64,000 nucleotides of DNA from Brachynemurus nebulosus (GCA_035578155.1 JAPWDM010000001.1:1798001-1862000); one strand, 5' to 3'. Positions 48,806 to 58,240 are shown, counted from the stretch's first letter. Translations and numbers: made by a program. Notes: generated by a model not told the origin, from the letters alone.

Positions 48806-49019
48806 TATAACGTAAAAGCCCCCATTATGGAACGGTATCTAATACTGGAACAGTTTTGACATTTACATATTTATTTCTTTAATTAAGTAAGGAAACATTA
48901 AATGCGAGGTGAATTTAAATTGAAAAAGAATCATTCTATGAATAACAATTTTTGTTATCAGACGTTTCCTTCAGAAATAACTTCATTAATATGTAAATGT
49001 CAGTAGTAGGAATATGGGG

Positions 49020-49130
49020 CTTTGGAGCCCACCTTCCCACCTGCCGACTTTTTGAGTGACCTCGGCAGGAGGCAAAACTACCGAGGCGGTTCTAGAAGCC
49101 TCCGGCGGTGGGTGGAGCAAAAATTTAGTC
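49020..49130. repeat. GC-rich hairpin-forming tip of the left arm
   Basis: 'cctgccga' and 'tcggcagg' form an exact 8-bp stem (about 49041-49072). Further self-complementary words 'gcctccgg', 'ccgaggcgg' and 'ccaccttccca/ggtgggtgg' surround it. The same block is mirrored at about 59468-59578. Such local GC-rich structure in AT-rich DNA is compatible with a terminal recognition or replication structure, but no function is shown. Confidence 0.6.
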
Positions 49131-49245
49131 TCCAACCTAACGATATCTAGTGAAATTTTTTTCTAGCCTAGCGGAACTTGATCCAACCTAACAGAACCTA
49201 AGGAAATTTGGTGTAACCTAACAGATTGTTTTTCTAACCTAAGAA
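49131..49245. repeat. AACCTAA (telomere-like) word cluster
   Basis: Five AACCTAA words in about 115 bp (plus one degenerate 'agcctag'), separated by 8-35 nt. CCTAA is the C-strand unit of the standard arthropod telomere (TTAGG)n. The spacing is irregular, so it is not a telomere tract. Mirrored at 59353-59467. Confidence 0.7.
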
Positions 49246-49249
49246 TTCC

Positions 49250-49342
49250 TTAATAGATGGCGCAGCCACCTTCGAGCCCTGTGAATTCGCTACTAGATGG
49301 CGCAGCCACCTTCGAGCCTGTGAATTCGCTACTAGATGGCGT
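49250..49342 (+). repeat. ~40 bp tandem repeats with CTCF-like AGATGGCGC motif
   Basis: Two and a half copies of a ~40-bp unit with 'agatggcgcagccacc', 'ttcgagcc' and 'tgtgaattcgctact'. The word CTACTAGATGGCGC (49290-49303) matches the CTCF core consensus CCASYAGRKGGCRS at 13 of 14 positions; 49329-49342 matches at 12 and 49250-49263 less well. Mirrored at 59256-59348 on the other strand. Confidence 0.7.
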
Positions 49343-49463
49343 TGCTAGTCTGGATTCCTGTGTGTAAGTTTGAAAAATTGTCAATAGATGGCATCGAAAA
49401 CCTTTTTTTTTTGATAGTTAAACTAGCCATTAAAAGATGGCCTTGCTTTCATAATTTTATAAT

Positions 49464-49740
49464 ATTTTTATCTGAAAACAGGCTTAAACTGTCAGCTGAC
49501 GTCACTAAAGGTAAACTGATATCAAACAGCGAAGATTTCTCTCTAATATTCAAAAATGAATTTTATCATATGATTGTATATTTTTATCTGAAAACAGGTT
49601 TAAACTTGTATAAATTGTCAGCTGACGTCACTAAAGGTAAACTGATATCAAATAGCGAAGATTTCTGTCTAATATGTGAAAATGAAGCAGCAGGTTTTAA
49701 CCTGCATGGCTACATAAAGTGTGATAAATGACGTCATCAG
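49464..49740 (+). promoter_or_regulatory. CRE-containing direct repeats upstream of the 132-aa gene (left arm)
   Basis: A ~95-107 bp unit ('tttttatctgaaaacagg', 'gtcagctgacgtcactaaag', 'gtaaactgatatcaaa', 'agcgaagatttct') occurs at 49464-49560 and 49579-49686. TGACGTCA, the palindromic binding site of CREB/ATF bZIP factors, is present at 49497-49504, 49623-49630 and 49729-49736. The first two overlap the E-box CAGCTG. The third is 18 bp before the TATA box. A 131-aa open frame (49336-49731) runs across this block, but its duplicated peptide simply reflects the DNA repeat, so I read it as non-coding. Confidence 0.75.
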
Positions 49741-49753
49741 GCTATCTTTCTGC

Positions 49754-49785
49754 TATAAAAGGGCGCGACAGAATTTCTTCAGTTA
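49754..49785 (+). promoter_or_regulatory. Core promoter of the 132-aa gene (left arm)
   Basis: TATAAAA at 49754-49760 is followed by the arthropod initiator TCAGT at 49779-49783, with its A about 27 nt from the first T. Transcription would start near 49781, giving a 97-nt leader. Mirrored at 58813-58844. Confidence 0.85.
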
Positions 49786-49877
49786 CAATTTTGTTCGAAA
49801 CTTTAGTGAAAAAAACATTAAACCTTATTGTTGTGAATTTTCAATTGTTGTGTGTTAAGAGTTAATTGTTGCCAACA

Positions 49878-50276
49878 ATGGAATCCATTACTGCTGGTGC
49901 TTCATCTGGAAACAGAGACTTAATTCAAAAAATGGCTGGAAATTTTGTGGACGAATTGAATCATCTTGGCGCTGTTAAACGATGGATTAAACTTTCTGAT
50001 ATGGAAATTGGAAAAGTATATAAAATAATGGGAGTCAGTCAACTACCATCGAAATTCGATTCATCGAAAATGAAGACAATATTGGAATTGGAAATTGGAT
50101 ACATTTCGTTACCAGCGAGATTTGACAATTTGAACGAGCAGATGCTGGCATGGTTGCAAAGCAATCCAAAACTTGGTATTATGAATAATGGACCCATTGG
50201 ACTAACTCATAAATTGCAATTCAAAACGTTGGATCTTCTTGAAATCGTTGGGGGTGCTGAATGGCGAATTTTGTAA
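49878..50276 (+). CDS. 132-aa protein of unrecognised family (left arm)
   Basis: The ORF starts at the first ATG after the initiator, in a good context (caacaATGG), and begins MESITAGASSGNRDLIQKMA. The reading frame is also open a few codons upstream, without an ATG. Visible features are an N-terminal amphipathic helix (about 10-30) and WIKLSDMEIGKVYKI (about 37-51). An alternating hydrophobic stretch with LELEIGYISLPARF (about 70-83) and a C-terminal GGAEWRIL follow. No signal peptide or membrane segment. The 'L-D-EIGK-Y-I' then 'LP-RF' spacing suggests a small beta-rich domain, perhaps OB-like, but this is a guess. AATAAA lies about 82 nt after the stop (50358-50363). The copy at 58322-58720 is identical in protein. 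Transcribed toward the palindrome centre. Confidence 0.8.
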   Translation: MESITAGASSGNRDLIQKMAGNFVDELNHLGAVKRWIKLSDMEIGKVYKIMGVSQLPSKFDSSKMKTILELEIGYISLPARFDNLNEQMLAWLQSNPKLGIMNNGPIGLTHKLQFKTLDLLEIVGGAEWRIL

Positions 50277-50357
50277 TTTATTCTCTTCAAAATGTATTAT
50301 TTAATTGTACTATGTATTTTAAAAATTTCAATATTGTATCAATTTTTATATATATTT

Positions 50358-50363
50358 AATAAA
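50358..50363 (+). terminator. Polyadenylation signal AATAAA (left arm)
   Basis: Canonical AATAAA 82 nt downstream of the 132-aa ORF, followed by a long A-rich tract with C interruptions (50373-50424). Confidence 0.7.
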
Positions 50364-50429
50364 AAAATTATAAAAAAAACAAAAAAAACAAAAAAAAAAA
50401 ACAAAACAAAAAAACAAAAAAAAATTTCG

Positions 50430-52580
50430 ATTTTTTTTTCAATACCCATCGCTAGACATTGATTTATATTCTAGTTTTGATTATGCCAGATTAATAAATA
50501 AACATTATTTGGTGTTTAATAAAAAATTTAAAAAATCGATTTTTCAATTCAGGTCTCGTCTCTAAATCACAATTTTTGAACTAAGTATAAATCAATAATA
50601 CATATGAGTAATATTTGATATGCATCGTATTATTAGGTTTTATGGTGAATAATTATAAAACAAAAAAAGATTTAATATCCCCTGAAAACGAAAAATTTAA
50701 TTTTTCACATGCTTAATAAAAATTATTTTTCAAGTTTAATAAAAATTATTCTTTATAAAATTGTCTATCAAATATTAGCCTTGCACATACATATAAGAAA
50801 TGCTGATTTGCTAAAATATAAATCTTGGAATGTGGATACATAATGTTATAAAAGTCCAATACGTTCATACATATGTATATATGAATATTACATTGTAATA
50901 CAGGTATTCGCTATATCTATATGAATCGTGTTTAAAAGCCAAATTTATTTTCCTGAATTTTTTAAAATATATATATAGTAATATAATATTTCGCATATAT
51001 ACAGTACTCTGTTAAAAGTACGGGTTTCTACACCGTTAAAAACATATATTTTACAATATCAATATATTGTAAAAAATCATATTTCTTAATATTTTTAAAA
51101 CTGAATATGTAATATCAAGAATTTAAAACAGTTTTGAAACATTAATTTCTCCTCATAATATTTTTTTAGTCTTAAATTAATAGCACAATGTTCCATATAT
51201 TTTAAGAAAATTTTTCTTTTAATATTTTATAACTTATCTAAAAAATTTATAGCTATTTTTTATCCAAAAATTTATTACTTGCTATTGTTAAAAAATTAGT
51301 TAAATATATCTATAGGTATTAAGTGACCCCTAGTTTTGTGAAAGACGGTAGTAAGAGCAATTCATCTTAAATACGAAATTATTTTATCAATGCTAAATAA
51401 GCGTTTTTTTTCTCATATTATCATACTCCAATATATTGTATATTATTATAATTTATAAAAATGTGTTTTATTTATTAAAAAATTTAGCAAAATTTTAAAT
51501 AATATCACGTCAAAATAATATTCAGAAGTCAATAAAAGACAATAGCAGTAAATTTATTAAGATAACTATAAATAAATATTAATCTAATGTTGAAATATTT
51601 ATTAACAAATAGTACTGCTTAGTAGAAAATTAGGTACCTATTGTTTTGTTTTCAAATTTACCTTTTTGCAATTAAAGAAAATTTTAGTAACTATCGATAC
51701 CTATATAAAACGATACCCATAAAAGACAAGCATGCTCTGATCTCAACAATTTTTTCCCATGTTAAATTTGTATGTTCTTACTTCGCTGAAACTTATTATG
51801 TTTATATATTCCCCCAATATTTTCTACCATAAACAATAGTTATAGCAAGCTAGGTAGGTATTGAATAAGTATTTTTTGTTTGTTAATTTATTGATGATAG
51901 AGAAAAAAAATTTATGATTTTATAGACAGTGAAATACATTTAAACTATTTTTTGCAGTTTAATTTTGTAAAAACACCTAAAAATTATCAGTCACAGACAA
52001 ATATTTCTAAGCAAACGAATTGAAAATGTAGTTTTATATCATAAGAATAAATGCGTATATATAGGGTGGACAGTAAATAACTCTCATAATTTTTAAAGAG
52101 CGGATGAAAACTTTAATTTTGGATTACGAAATTTTATTTTTTTTCCGGAGTTAAGCTGCATTCAATTAATTAACCCTTTCCTGCACAGCAGTTTTAGATC
52201 ATTACTGTGCAAACGATACTTCAAATTAGCAAATCATTAATAACATGGGTAAATACTTATTAGCAAGAATTACATAGTTTACACATATGTTCTATCGCAC
52301 CAGAATGTTAATAGGACAATGCGATTTAATTGCCTATATTCAGGAGCAAGCAAAAACATTACCTATTTTAATAACTTAGAAAATAGACATTACATAGTTC
52401 GTTGTAAGAACAATCATTTCGGTGATCTTTTTTTTTTTTTTAACGAATTACTAAATTTGCTTAAGGACTATGGTATGTAAGAAATAACAACACTCACATA
52501 ATTTTAAAATAATTAACATATAGCTATTGGAAAAGTTACAAAGATTTTTTTAACAACTTATTAAATGCTGATAGCTTATT
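50430..52580. other. AT-rich interval between the convergent genes (left arm)
   Basis: About 2.1 kb with no credible ORF; the 63-aa frame at 51641-51832 is AT-rich and featureless. Small palindromes such as 'tttacaatatcaatatattg' + 'taaa' near 51050 and 'gcacagcag...tactgtgc' near 52186-52214 are present. Spliced exons cannot be excluded by eye. Mirrored at 56018-58168. Confidence 0.6.
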
Positions 52581-53714
52581 TTAATATCTCCTATAGGGCC
52601 TTAAGTATAACCCTTCACCCGAAATTTTTTCATCACCATCGTTGGCGACTGTATTCTCGTCATCATCAGCTTCTCCTTCGCTCGCAGTATCTTCGCTATC
52701 GCTAGTAGATGTTTTTTCATCATCATTGAATACATATTTTAACACTGGTTCAATAATATCATGCTTTTCCAATTCCCTGGTTATTGAGATAATCCGCTTT
52801 CCAATGTCACTTTCCTTTAAATTATTAAAATGGCTTCGTTTTTTCTCGTTTTCGATATAATCCGCGAAGCTGGGATTTATAATATGACTCCTTTCCATTA
52901 AATTGCACACAGTATTAACCATTTCTTCTCCAATTTGCGTCTGAGTCGCTAAACTTCTTAGTTCATCAACTAAATGGTTCGGGTCATCAAAATATTCTTC
53001 TCCATCAACAGGTTTCGAATGGCCATTATGAAGGTTAGTATTTTCATCATCATATTTGAAACGTTTAGCTTCTCCATTTATTGAATTAGATGTTGAAGGT
53101 TGGTCCTTTTCTTCCGAATTTTTATCTTCTTGTTCTTCATCCTTTGCGCATGCGTTCTGAAGCTCTTTGACCATTAATATGTCTAGAGCAGTTTGTAAGA
53201 GACCAGCTATCTTTGGAGTAAAACTTGTTTCTTTGTAGTTATCAGGCGATGGTAAATGCTTTTGTTCATCAGATCGATTATCTTCGACATTTACCGATTG
53301 TAGAATATTATGCGAGTTTTTTAAAGCGTGGAATTTACTTCTGATTGCTTCTGCTGCAGCCATCATACTTTCATCAAAAGTATTCAAGTTTCTTTTAGAT
53401 AGATCTGTATCATTTTCGTGTTGATTTTGAAATACTGGTGCTTTATCTTCCTTTTCTTCATTTCTTGCTTCAAAACTATATTCGGTTTCATTATCATCAT
53501 TTTCATCATTAGATTTTGACGATTCACTTTGTCTCCTGTTCTCCGCGCTGTTCACTTGTGTCCCATTATTTACCGTGGTATATTCAAACTGATTATTTGC
53601 GATCTGGTCATTATTGTTTGTTTCATGTTCCTGAGTATGCACTCTTCTTTTCATATGACGTAAAAGAGAACTTCTCCGCGAAAATGTCTTGTCACAACGT
53701 ATACAGTTAAACAT
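52581..53714 (-). CDS. 377-aa acidic C2H2 zinc-finger protein (left arm)
   Basis: ATG at 53712-53714 in context aaaATG, 39 nt after the predicted initiator. One C2H2 finger at the very N-terminus, C4-X2-C7-X12-H20-X5-H26, with F11 and L17 of the classic fold, followed by an Arg-rich stretch. After it comes a long N/E/D/S-rich disordered part. A predicted helical block follows at about 115-200 ('MMAAAEAIRSKFHALKNS', 'KIAGLLQTALDILMVKELQN'), then a second helical block at about 240-330 ('DELRSLATQTQIGEEMV', 'IGKRIISITRELEKHDII'). The tail is very acidic (about 330-365) and ends LRPYRRY. Probably nuclear and DNA-binding, perhaps a regulator of the element, but the family is not recognised. It differs from the right-arm copy at three residues: K9, K22 and G230-region here. 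Confidence 0.85.
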   Translation of the reverse strand: MFNCIRCDKTFSRRSSLLRHMKRRVHTQEHETNNNDQIANNQFEYTTVNNGTQVNSAENRRQSESSKSNDENDDNETEYSFEARNEEKEDKAPVFQNQHENDTDLSKRNLNTFDESMMAAAEAIRSKFHALKNSHNILQSVNVEDNRSDEQKHLPSPDNYKETSFTPKIAGLLQTALDILMVKELQNACAKDEEQEDKNSEEKDQPSTSNSINGEAKRFKYDDENTNLHNGHSKPVDGEEYFDDPNHLVDELRSLATQTQIGEEMVNTVCNLMERSHIINPSFADYIENEKKRSHFNNLKESDIGKRIISITRELEKHDIIEPVLKYVFNDDEKTSTSDSEDTASEGEADDDENTVANDGDEKISGEGLYLRPYRRY

Positions 53715-53748
53715 TTTGATAGATGTGAAGAGTTCGATTTATAACATA

Positions 53749-53785
53749 ACACTGATTAGTTTTTATATCGACATGATCTTATATA
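53749..53785 (-). promoter_or_regulatory. Core promoter of the zinc-finger gene (left arm)
   Basis: On the minus strand TATATAA (53779-53785) precedes TCAGT (A at 53753) by about 32 nt. Mirror of 54813-54849. Confidence 0.85.
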
Positions 53786-53816
53786 GTACAACCAGAGCAG
53801 AATTGACGTAAAGTAA

Positions 53817-54781
53817 CGCCAACAGTAAAGCAGCACAGAGACTGGTGCATTTTAGAATTTGTTTTTGGTGTAATTTGATGTCTTTATGGCGTATTTTTGA
53901 TTTAACTTGGAATCATTTGGTGTCATTTGGTGTAATTTTGGTGTATTTTTGGTGTAATTTTGGTGTAAATTAGGTGTTATTTGGTGTAATTTTGGTGTAA
54001 TTTGGTGCATTTTTGGTGTAATTTTGGTGTAAATTTGGTGTATTTTTGGTGTAATTTTGGTGTTATTTGGGGTATTTTTGGTGAAATTTTGATGTTATTT
54101 GGTGTATTTTTGGTGTTATTTGGTGTAATTTTGGTGTAATTTGGTGTATTTTTGGTGTAAATTTGGTGTAAATTTGGTGTATTTTTTGGTGTCATTTGGT
54201 GCACCTTTGGTGCAGTTTGGTGTCATTTGGTGCAGTTTGGTGTCATTTGGTGCACCTTTGGTGCAGTTTGGTGTCATTTGGTGCACTTTTGGTGAATTTT
54301 GGTGCACCTTTGGAGCAGTTTGGTGTCATTTGGTGCACCTTTGGTGCAGTTTGGTGTCATTTGGTGCAGTTTGGTGTCATTTGGTTCACCTTTGGTGCAG
54401 TTTGGTGTCATTTGGTGCACTTTTGGTGAATTTTGGTGCACCTTTGGAGCAGTTTGGTGTCAATTGGTGCACCTTTGGTGCATTTTGGTGTCATTTGGTG
54501 CAGTTTGGTGTCATTTGGTGCACCTTTGGTGCAGTTTCGTGTCATTTGGTGCAACTTTGGTGCAGTTTGGTGTCATTTGGTGTACCTTTGGTGCAGTTTG
54601 GTGTCAATTGGTGCACCTTTGGTGCATTTTGGTGTCATTTGGTGCAGTTTGGTGTCATTTGGTGCACCTTTGGTGCAGTTTGGTGTCATTTGGTGCAACT
54701 TTGGTGCAGTTTGGTGTCATTTGGTGCACCTTTGGTGCAGTTTGGTGTCATTTGGTGCACCTTTGGTGCATTTTGGTGTCA
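53817..54781 (+). repeat. G/T-rich minisatellite at the palindrome centre
   Basis: After about 50 bp of unique DNA the spacer is built from 10-12 bp words. From about 53900 to 54190 they are 'attttggtgta' and 'tttttggtgta'. From about 54190 to 54780 they are 'tttggtgcacc', 'tttggtgcag' and 'tttggtgtca', ordered into a ~31-bp higher unit. The plus strand is almost pure G/T with few A and C. Because it lacks stop codons, all three plus frames are open (up to 233 aa, repeats of 'VSFGAPLVQFG'); these are not genes. This is the only part of the element that is not palindromic. Confidence 0.93.
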
Positions 54782-54812
54782 TTACTTTACGTCAATTCTG
54801 CTCTGGTTGTAC

Positions 54813-54849
54813 TATATAAGATCATGTCGATATAAAAACTAATCAGTGT
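54813..54849 (+). promoter_or_regulatory. Core promoter of the zinc-finger gene (right arm)
   Basis: TATATAA at 54813-54819 and TCAGT at 54843-54847, with the initiator A 32 nt from the first T. The 5' leader to the ATG at 54884 is 39 nt. The two zinc-finger promoters are divergent, about 1.03 kb apart, across the minisatellite. Confidence 0.85.
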
Positions 54850-54883
54850 TATGTTATAAATCGAACTCTTCACATCTATCAAA

Positions 54884-56017
54884 ATGTTTAACTGTATACG
54901 TTGTGACGAGACATTTTCGCGGAGAAGTTCTCTTTTACGTCATATGATAAGAAGAGTGCATACTCAGGAACATGAAACAAACAATAATGACCAGATCGCA
55001 AATAATCAGTTTGAATATACCACGGTAAATAATGGGACACAAGTGAACAGCGCGGAGAACAGGAGACAAAGTGAATCGTCAAAATCTAATGATGAAAATG
55101 ATGATAATGAAACCGAATATAGTTTTGAAGCAAGAAATGAAGAAAAGGAAGATAAAGCACCAGTATTTCAAAATCAACACGAAAATGATACAGATCTATC
55201 TAAAAGAAACTTGAATACTTTTGATGAAAGTATGATGGCTGCAGCAGAAGCAATCAGAAGTAAATTCCACGCTTTAAAAAACTCGCATAATATTCTACAA
55301 TCGGTAAATGTCGAAGATAATCGATCTGATGAACAAAAGCATTTACCATCGCCTGATAACTACAAAGAAACAAGTTTTACTCCAAAGATAGCTGGTCTCT
55401 TACAAACTGCTCTAGACATATTAATGGTCAAAGAGCTTCAGAACGCATGCGCAAAGGATGAAGAACAAGAAGATAAAAATTCGGAAGAAAAGGACCAACC
55501 TTCAACATCTAATTCAATAAATGGAGAAGCTAAACGTTTCAAATATGATGATGAAAATACTAACCTTCATAATGACCATTCGAAACCTGTTGATGGAGAA
55601 GAATATTTTGATGACCCGAACCATTTAGTTGATGAACTAAGAAGTTTAGCGACTCAGACGCAAATTGGAGAAGAAATGGTTAATACTGTGTGCAATTTAA
55701 TGGAAAGGAGTCATATTATAAATCCCAGCTTCGCGGATTATATCGAAAACGAGAAAAAACGAAGCCATTTTAATAATTTAAAGGAAAGTGACATTGGAAA
55801 GCGGATTATCTCAATAACCAGGGAATTGGAAAAGCATGATATTATTGAACCAGTGTTAAAATATGTATTCAATGATGATGAAAAAACATCTACTAGCGAT
55901 AGCGAAGATACTGCGAGCGAAGGAGAAGCTGATGATGACGAGAATACAGTCGCCAACGATGGTGATGAAAAAATTTCGGGTGAAGGGTTATACTTAAGGC
56001 CCTATAGGAGATATTAA
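54884..56017 (+). CDS. 377-aa acidic C2H2 zinc-finger protein (right arm)
   Basis: Same length and architecture as the left-arm copy. Three residues differ: E instead of K at position 9 (inside the finger loop), I instead of K at position 22 (between the two zinc-binding histidines) and D instead of G in the 'HN-HSKP' stretch near residue 230. All zinc ligands (C4, C7, H20, H26) are kept. Each change needs one base. Two of three fall in the DNA-binding finger, so the paralogues might differ in affinity. Transcribed away from the centre, converging with the 132-aa gene of the same arm. Confidence 0.85.
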   Translation: MFNCIRCDETFSRRSSLLRHMIRRVHTQEHETNNNDQIANNQFEYTTVNNGTQVNSAENRRQSESSKSNDENDDNETEYSFEARNEEKEDKAPVFQNQHENDTDLSKRNLNTFDESMMAAAEAIRSKFHALKNSHNILQSVNVEDNRSDEQKHLPSPDNYKETSFTPKIAGLLQTALDILMVKELQNACAKDEEQEDKNSEEKDQPSTSNSINGEAKRFKYDDENTNLHNDHSKPVDGEEYFDDPNHLVDELRSLATQTQIGEEMVNTVCNLMERSHIINPSFADYIENEKKRSHFNNLKESDIGKRIISITRELEKHDIIEPVLKYVFNDDEKTSTSDSEDTASEGEADDDENTVANDGDEKISGEGLYLRPYRRY

Positions 56018-58168
56018 AATAAGCTATCAGCATTTAATAAGTTGTTAAAAAAATCTTTGTAACTTTTCCAATAGCTATATGTTAATTATTTTAAAATTAT
56101 GTGAGTGTTGTTATTTCTTACATACCATAGTCCTTAAGCAAATTTAGTAATTCGTTAAAAAAAAAAAAAAGATCACCGAAATGATTGTTCTTACAACGAA
56201 CTATGTAATGTCTATTTTCTAAGTTATTAAAATAGGTAATGTTTTTGCTTGCTCCTGAATATAGGCAATTAAATCGCATTGTCCTATTAACATTCTGGTG
56301 CGATAGAACATATGTGTAAACTATGTAATTCTTGCTAATAAGTATTTACCCATGTTATTAATGATTTGCTAATTTGAAGTATCGTTTGCACAGTAATGAT
56401 CTAAAACTGCTGTGCAGGAAAGGGTTAATTAATTGAATGCAGCTTAACTCCGGAAAAAAAATAAAATTTCGTAATCCAAAATTAAAGTTTTCATCCGCTC
56501 TTTAAAAATTATGAGAGTTATTTACTGTCCACCCTATATATACGCATTTATTCTTATGATATAAAACTACATTTTCAATTCGTTTGCTTAGAAATATTTG
56601 TCTGTGACTGATAATTTTTAGGTGTTTTTACAAAATTAAACTGCAAAAAATAGTTTAAATGTATTTCACTGTCTATAAAATCATAAATTTTTTTTCTCTA
56701 TCATCAATAAATTAACAAACAAAAAATACTTATTCAATACCTACCTAGCTTGCTATAACTATTGTTTATGGTAGAAAATATTGGGGGAATATATAAACAT
56801 AATAAGTTTCAGCGAAGTAAGAACATACAAATTTAACATGGGAAAAAATTGTTGAGATCAGAGCATGCTTGTCTTTTATGGGTATCGTTTTATATAGGTA
56901 TCGATAGTTACTAAAATTTTCTTTAATTGCAAAAAGGTAAATTTGAAAACAAAACAATAGGTACCTAATTTTCTACTAAGCAGTACTATTTGTTAATAAA
57001 TATTTCAACATTAGATTAATATTTATTTATAGTTATCTTAATAAATTTACTGCTATTGTCTTTTATTGACTTCTGAATATTATTTTGACGTGATATTATT
57101 TAAAATTTTGCTAAATTTTTTAATAAATAAAACACATTTTTATAAATTATAATAATATACAATATATTGGAGTATGATAATATGAGAAAAAAAACGCTTA
57201 TTTAGCATTGATAAAATAATTTCGTATTTAAGATGAATTGCTCTTACTACCGTCTTTCACAAAACTAGGGGTCACTTAATACCTATAGATATATTTAACT
57301 AATTTTTTAACAATAGCAAGTAATAAATTTTTGGATAAAAAATAGCTATAAATTTTTTAGATAAGTTATAAAATATTAAAAGAAAAATTTTCTTAAAATA
57401 TATGGAACATTGTGCTATTAATTTAAGACTAAAAAAATATTATGAGGAGAAATTAATGTTTCAAAACTGTTTTAAATTCTTGATATTACATATTCAGTTT
57501 TAAAAATATTAAGAAATATGATTTTTTACAATATATTGATATTGTAAAATATATGTTTTTAACGGTGTAGAAACCCGTACTTTTAACAGAGTACTGTATA
57601 TATGCGAAATATTATATTACTATATATATATTTTAAAAAATTCAGGAAAATAAATTTGGCTTTTAAACACGATTCATATAGATATAGCGAATACCTGTAT
57701 TACAATGTAATATTCATATATACATATGTATGAACGTATTGGACTTTTATAACATTATGTATCCACATTCCAAGATTTATATTTTAGCAAATCAGCATTT
57801 CTTATATGTATGTGCAAGGCTAATATTTGATAGACAATTTTATAAAGAATAATTTTTATTAAACTTGAAAAATAATTTTTATTAAGCATGTGAAAAATTA
57901 AATTTTTCGTTTTCAGGGGATATTAAATCTTTTTTTGTTTTATAATTATTCACCATAAAACCTAATAATACGATGCATATCAAATATTACTCATATGTAT
58001 TATTGATTTATACTTAGTTCAAAAATTGTGATTTAGAGACGAGACCTGAATTGAAAAATCGATTTTTTAAATTTTTTATTAAACACCAAATAATGTTTAT
58101 TTATTAATCTGGCATAATCAAAACTAGAATATAAATCAATGTCTAGCGATGGGTATTGAAAAAAAAAT
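56018..58168. other. AT-rich interval between the convergent genes (right arm)
   Basis: Mirror of 50430-52580, no credible ORF. AATAAA (56460 area) lies about 440 nt after the zinc-finger stop and could serve as its polyadenylation signal. Confidence 0.6.
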
Positions 58169-58234
58169 CGAAATTTTTTTTTGTTTTTTTGTTTTGTTTT
58201 TTTTTTTTGTTTTTTTTGTTTTTTTTATAATTTT

Positions 58235-58240
58235 TTTATT
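58235..58240 (-). terminator. Polyadenylation signal AATAAA (right arm)
   Basis: Mirror of 50358-50363, 82 nt beyond the 132-aa ORF stop on the minus strand. Confidence 0.7.

Larger units (their letters stand above)
48810..53816 (+). repeat. Left arm of the giant palindrome
   Basis: 5,007 bp. In order: GC-rich tip with hairpin words, AACCTAA cluster, CTCF-like repeats, CRE-rich direct repeats, promoter and 132-aa gene (+), AT-rich interval, zinc-finger gene (-), promoter. The inner edge is at 'gacgtaaagtaa'. Confidence 0.93.

Noticed and set aside
49336..49731. 131-aa ORF, also mirrored at 58867-59262
   Set aside because: Its internal peptide duplication equals the CRE-containing DNA repeat, it lies upstream of the TATA box, and the mirrored copy exists only because the arms are identical.
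51641..51832. 63-aa ORF in both arms
   Set aside because: AT-rich, without promoter or domain signals; mirrored only because the arms are.
54141..54842. Open frames of 233, 178, 128 and 77 aa over the central minisatellite
   Set aside because: They follow from a stop-free G/T-rich repeat in all three plus frames; the peptides are only repeats of the same few residues.
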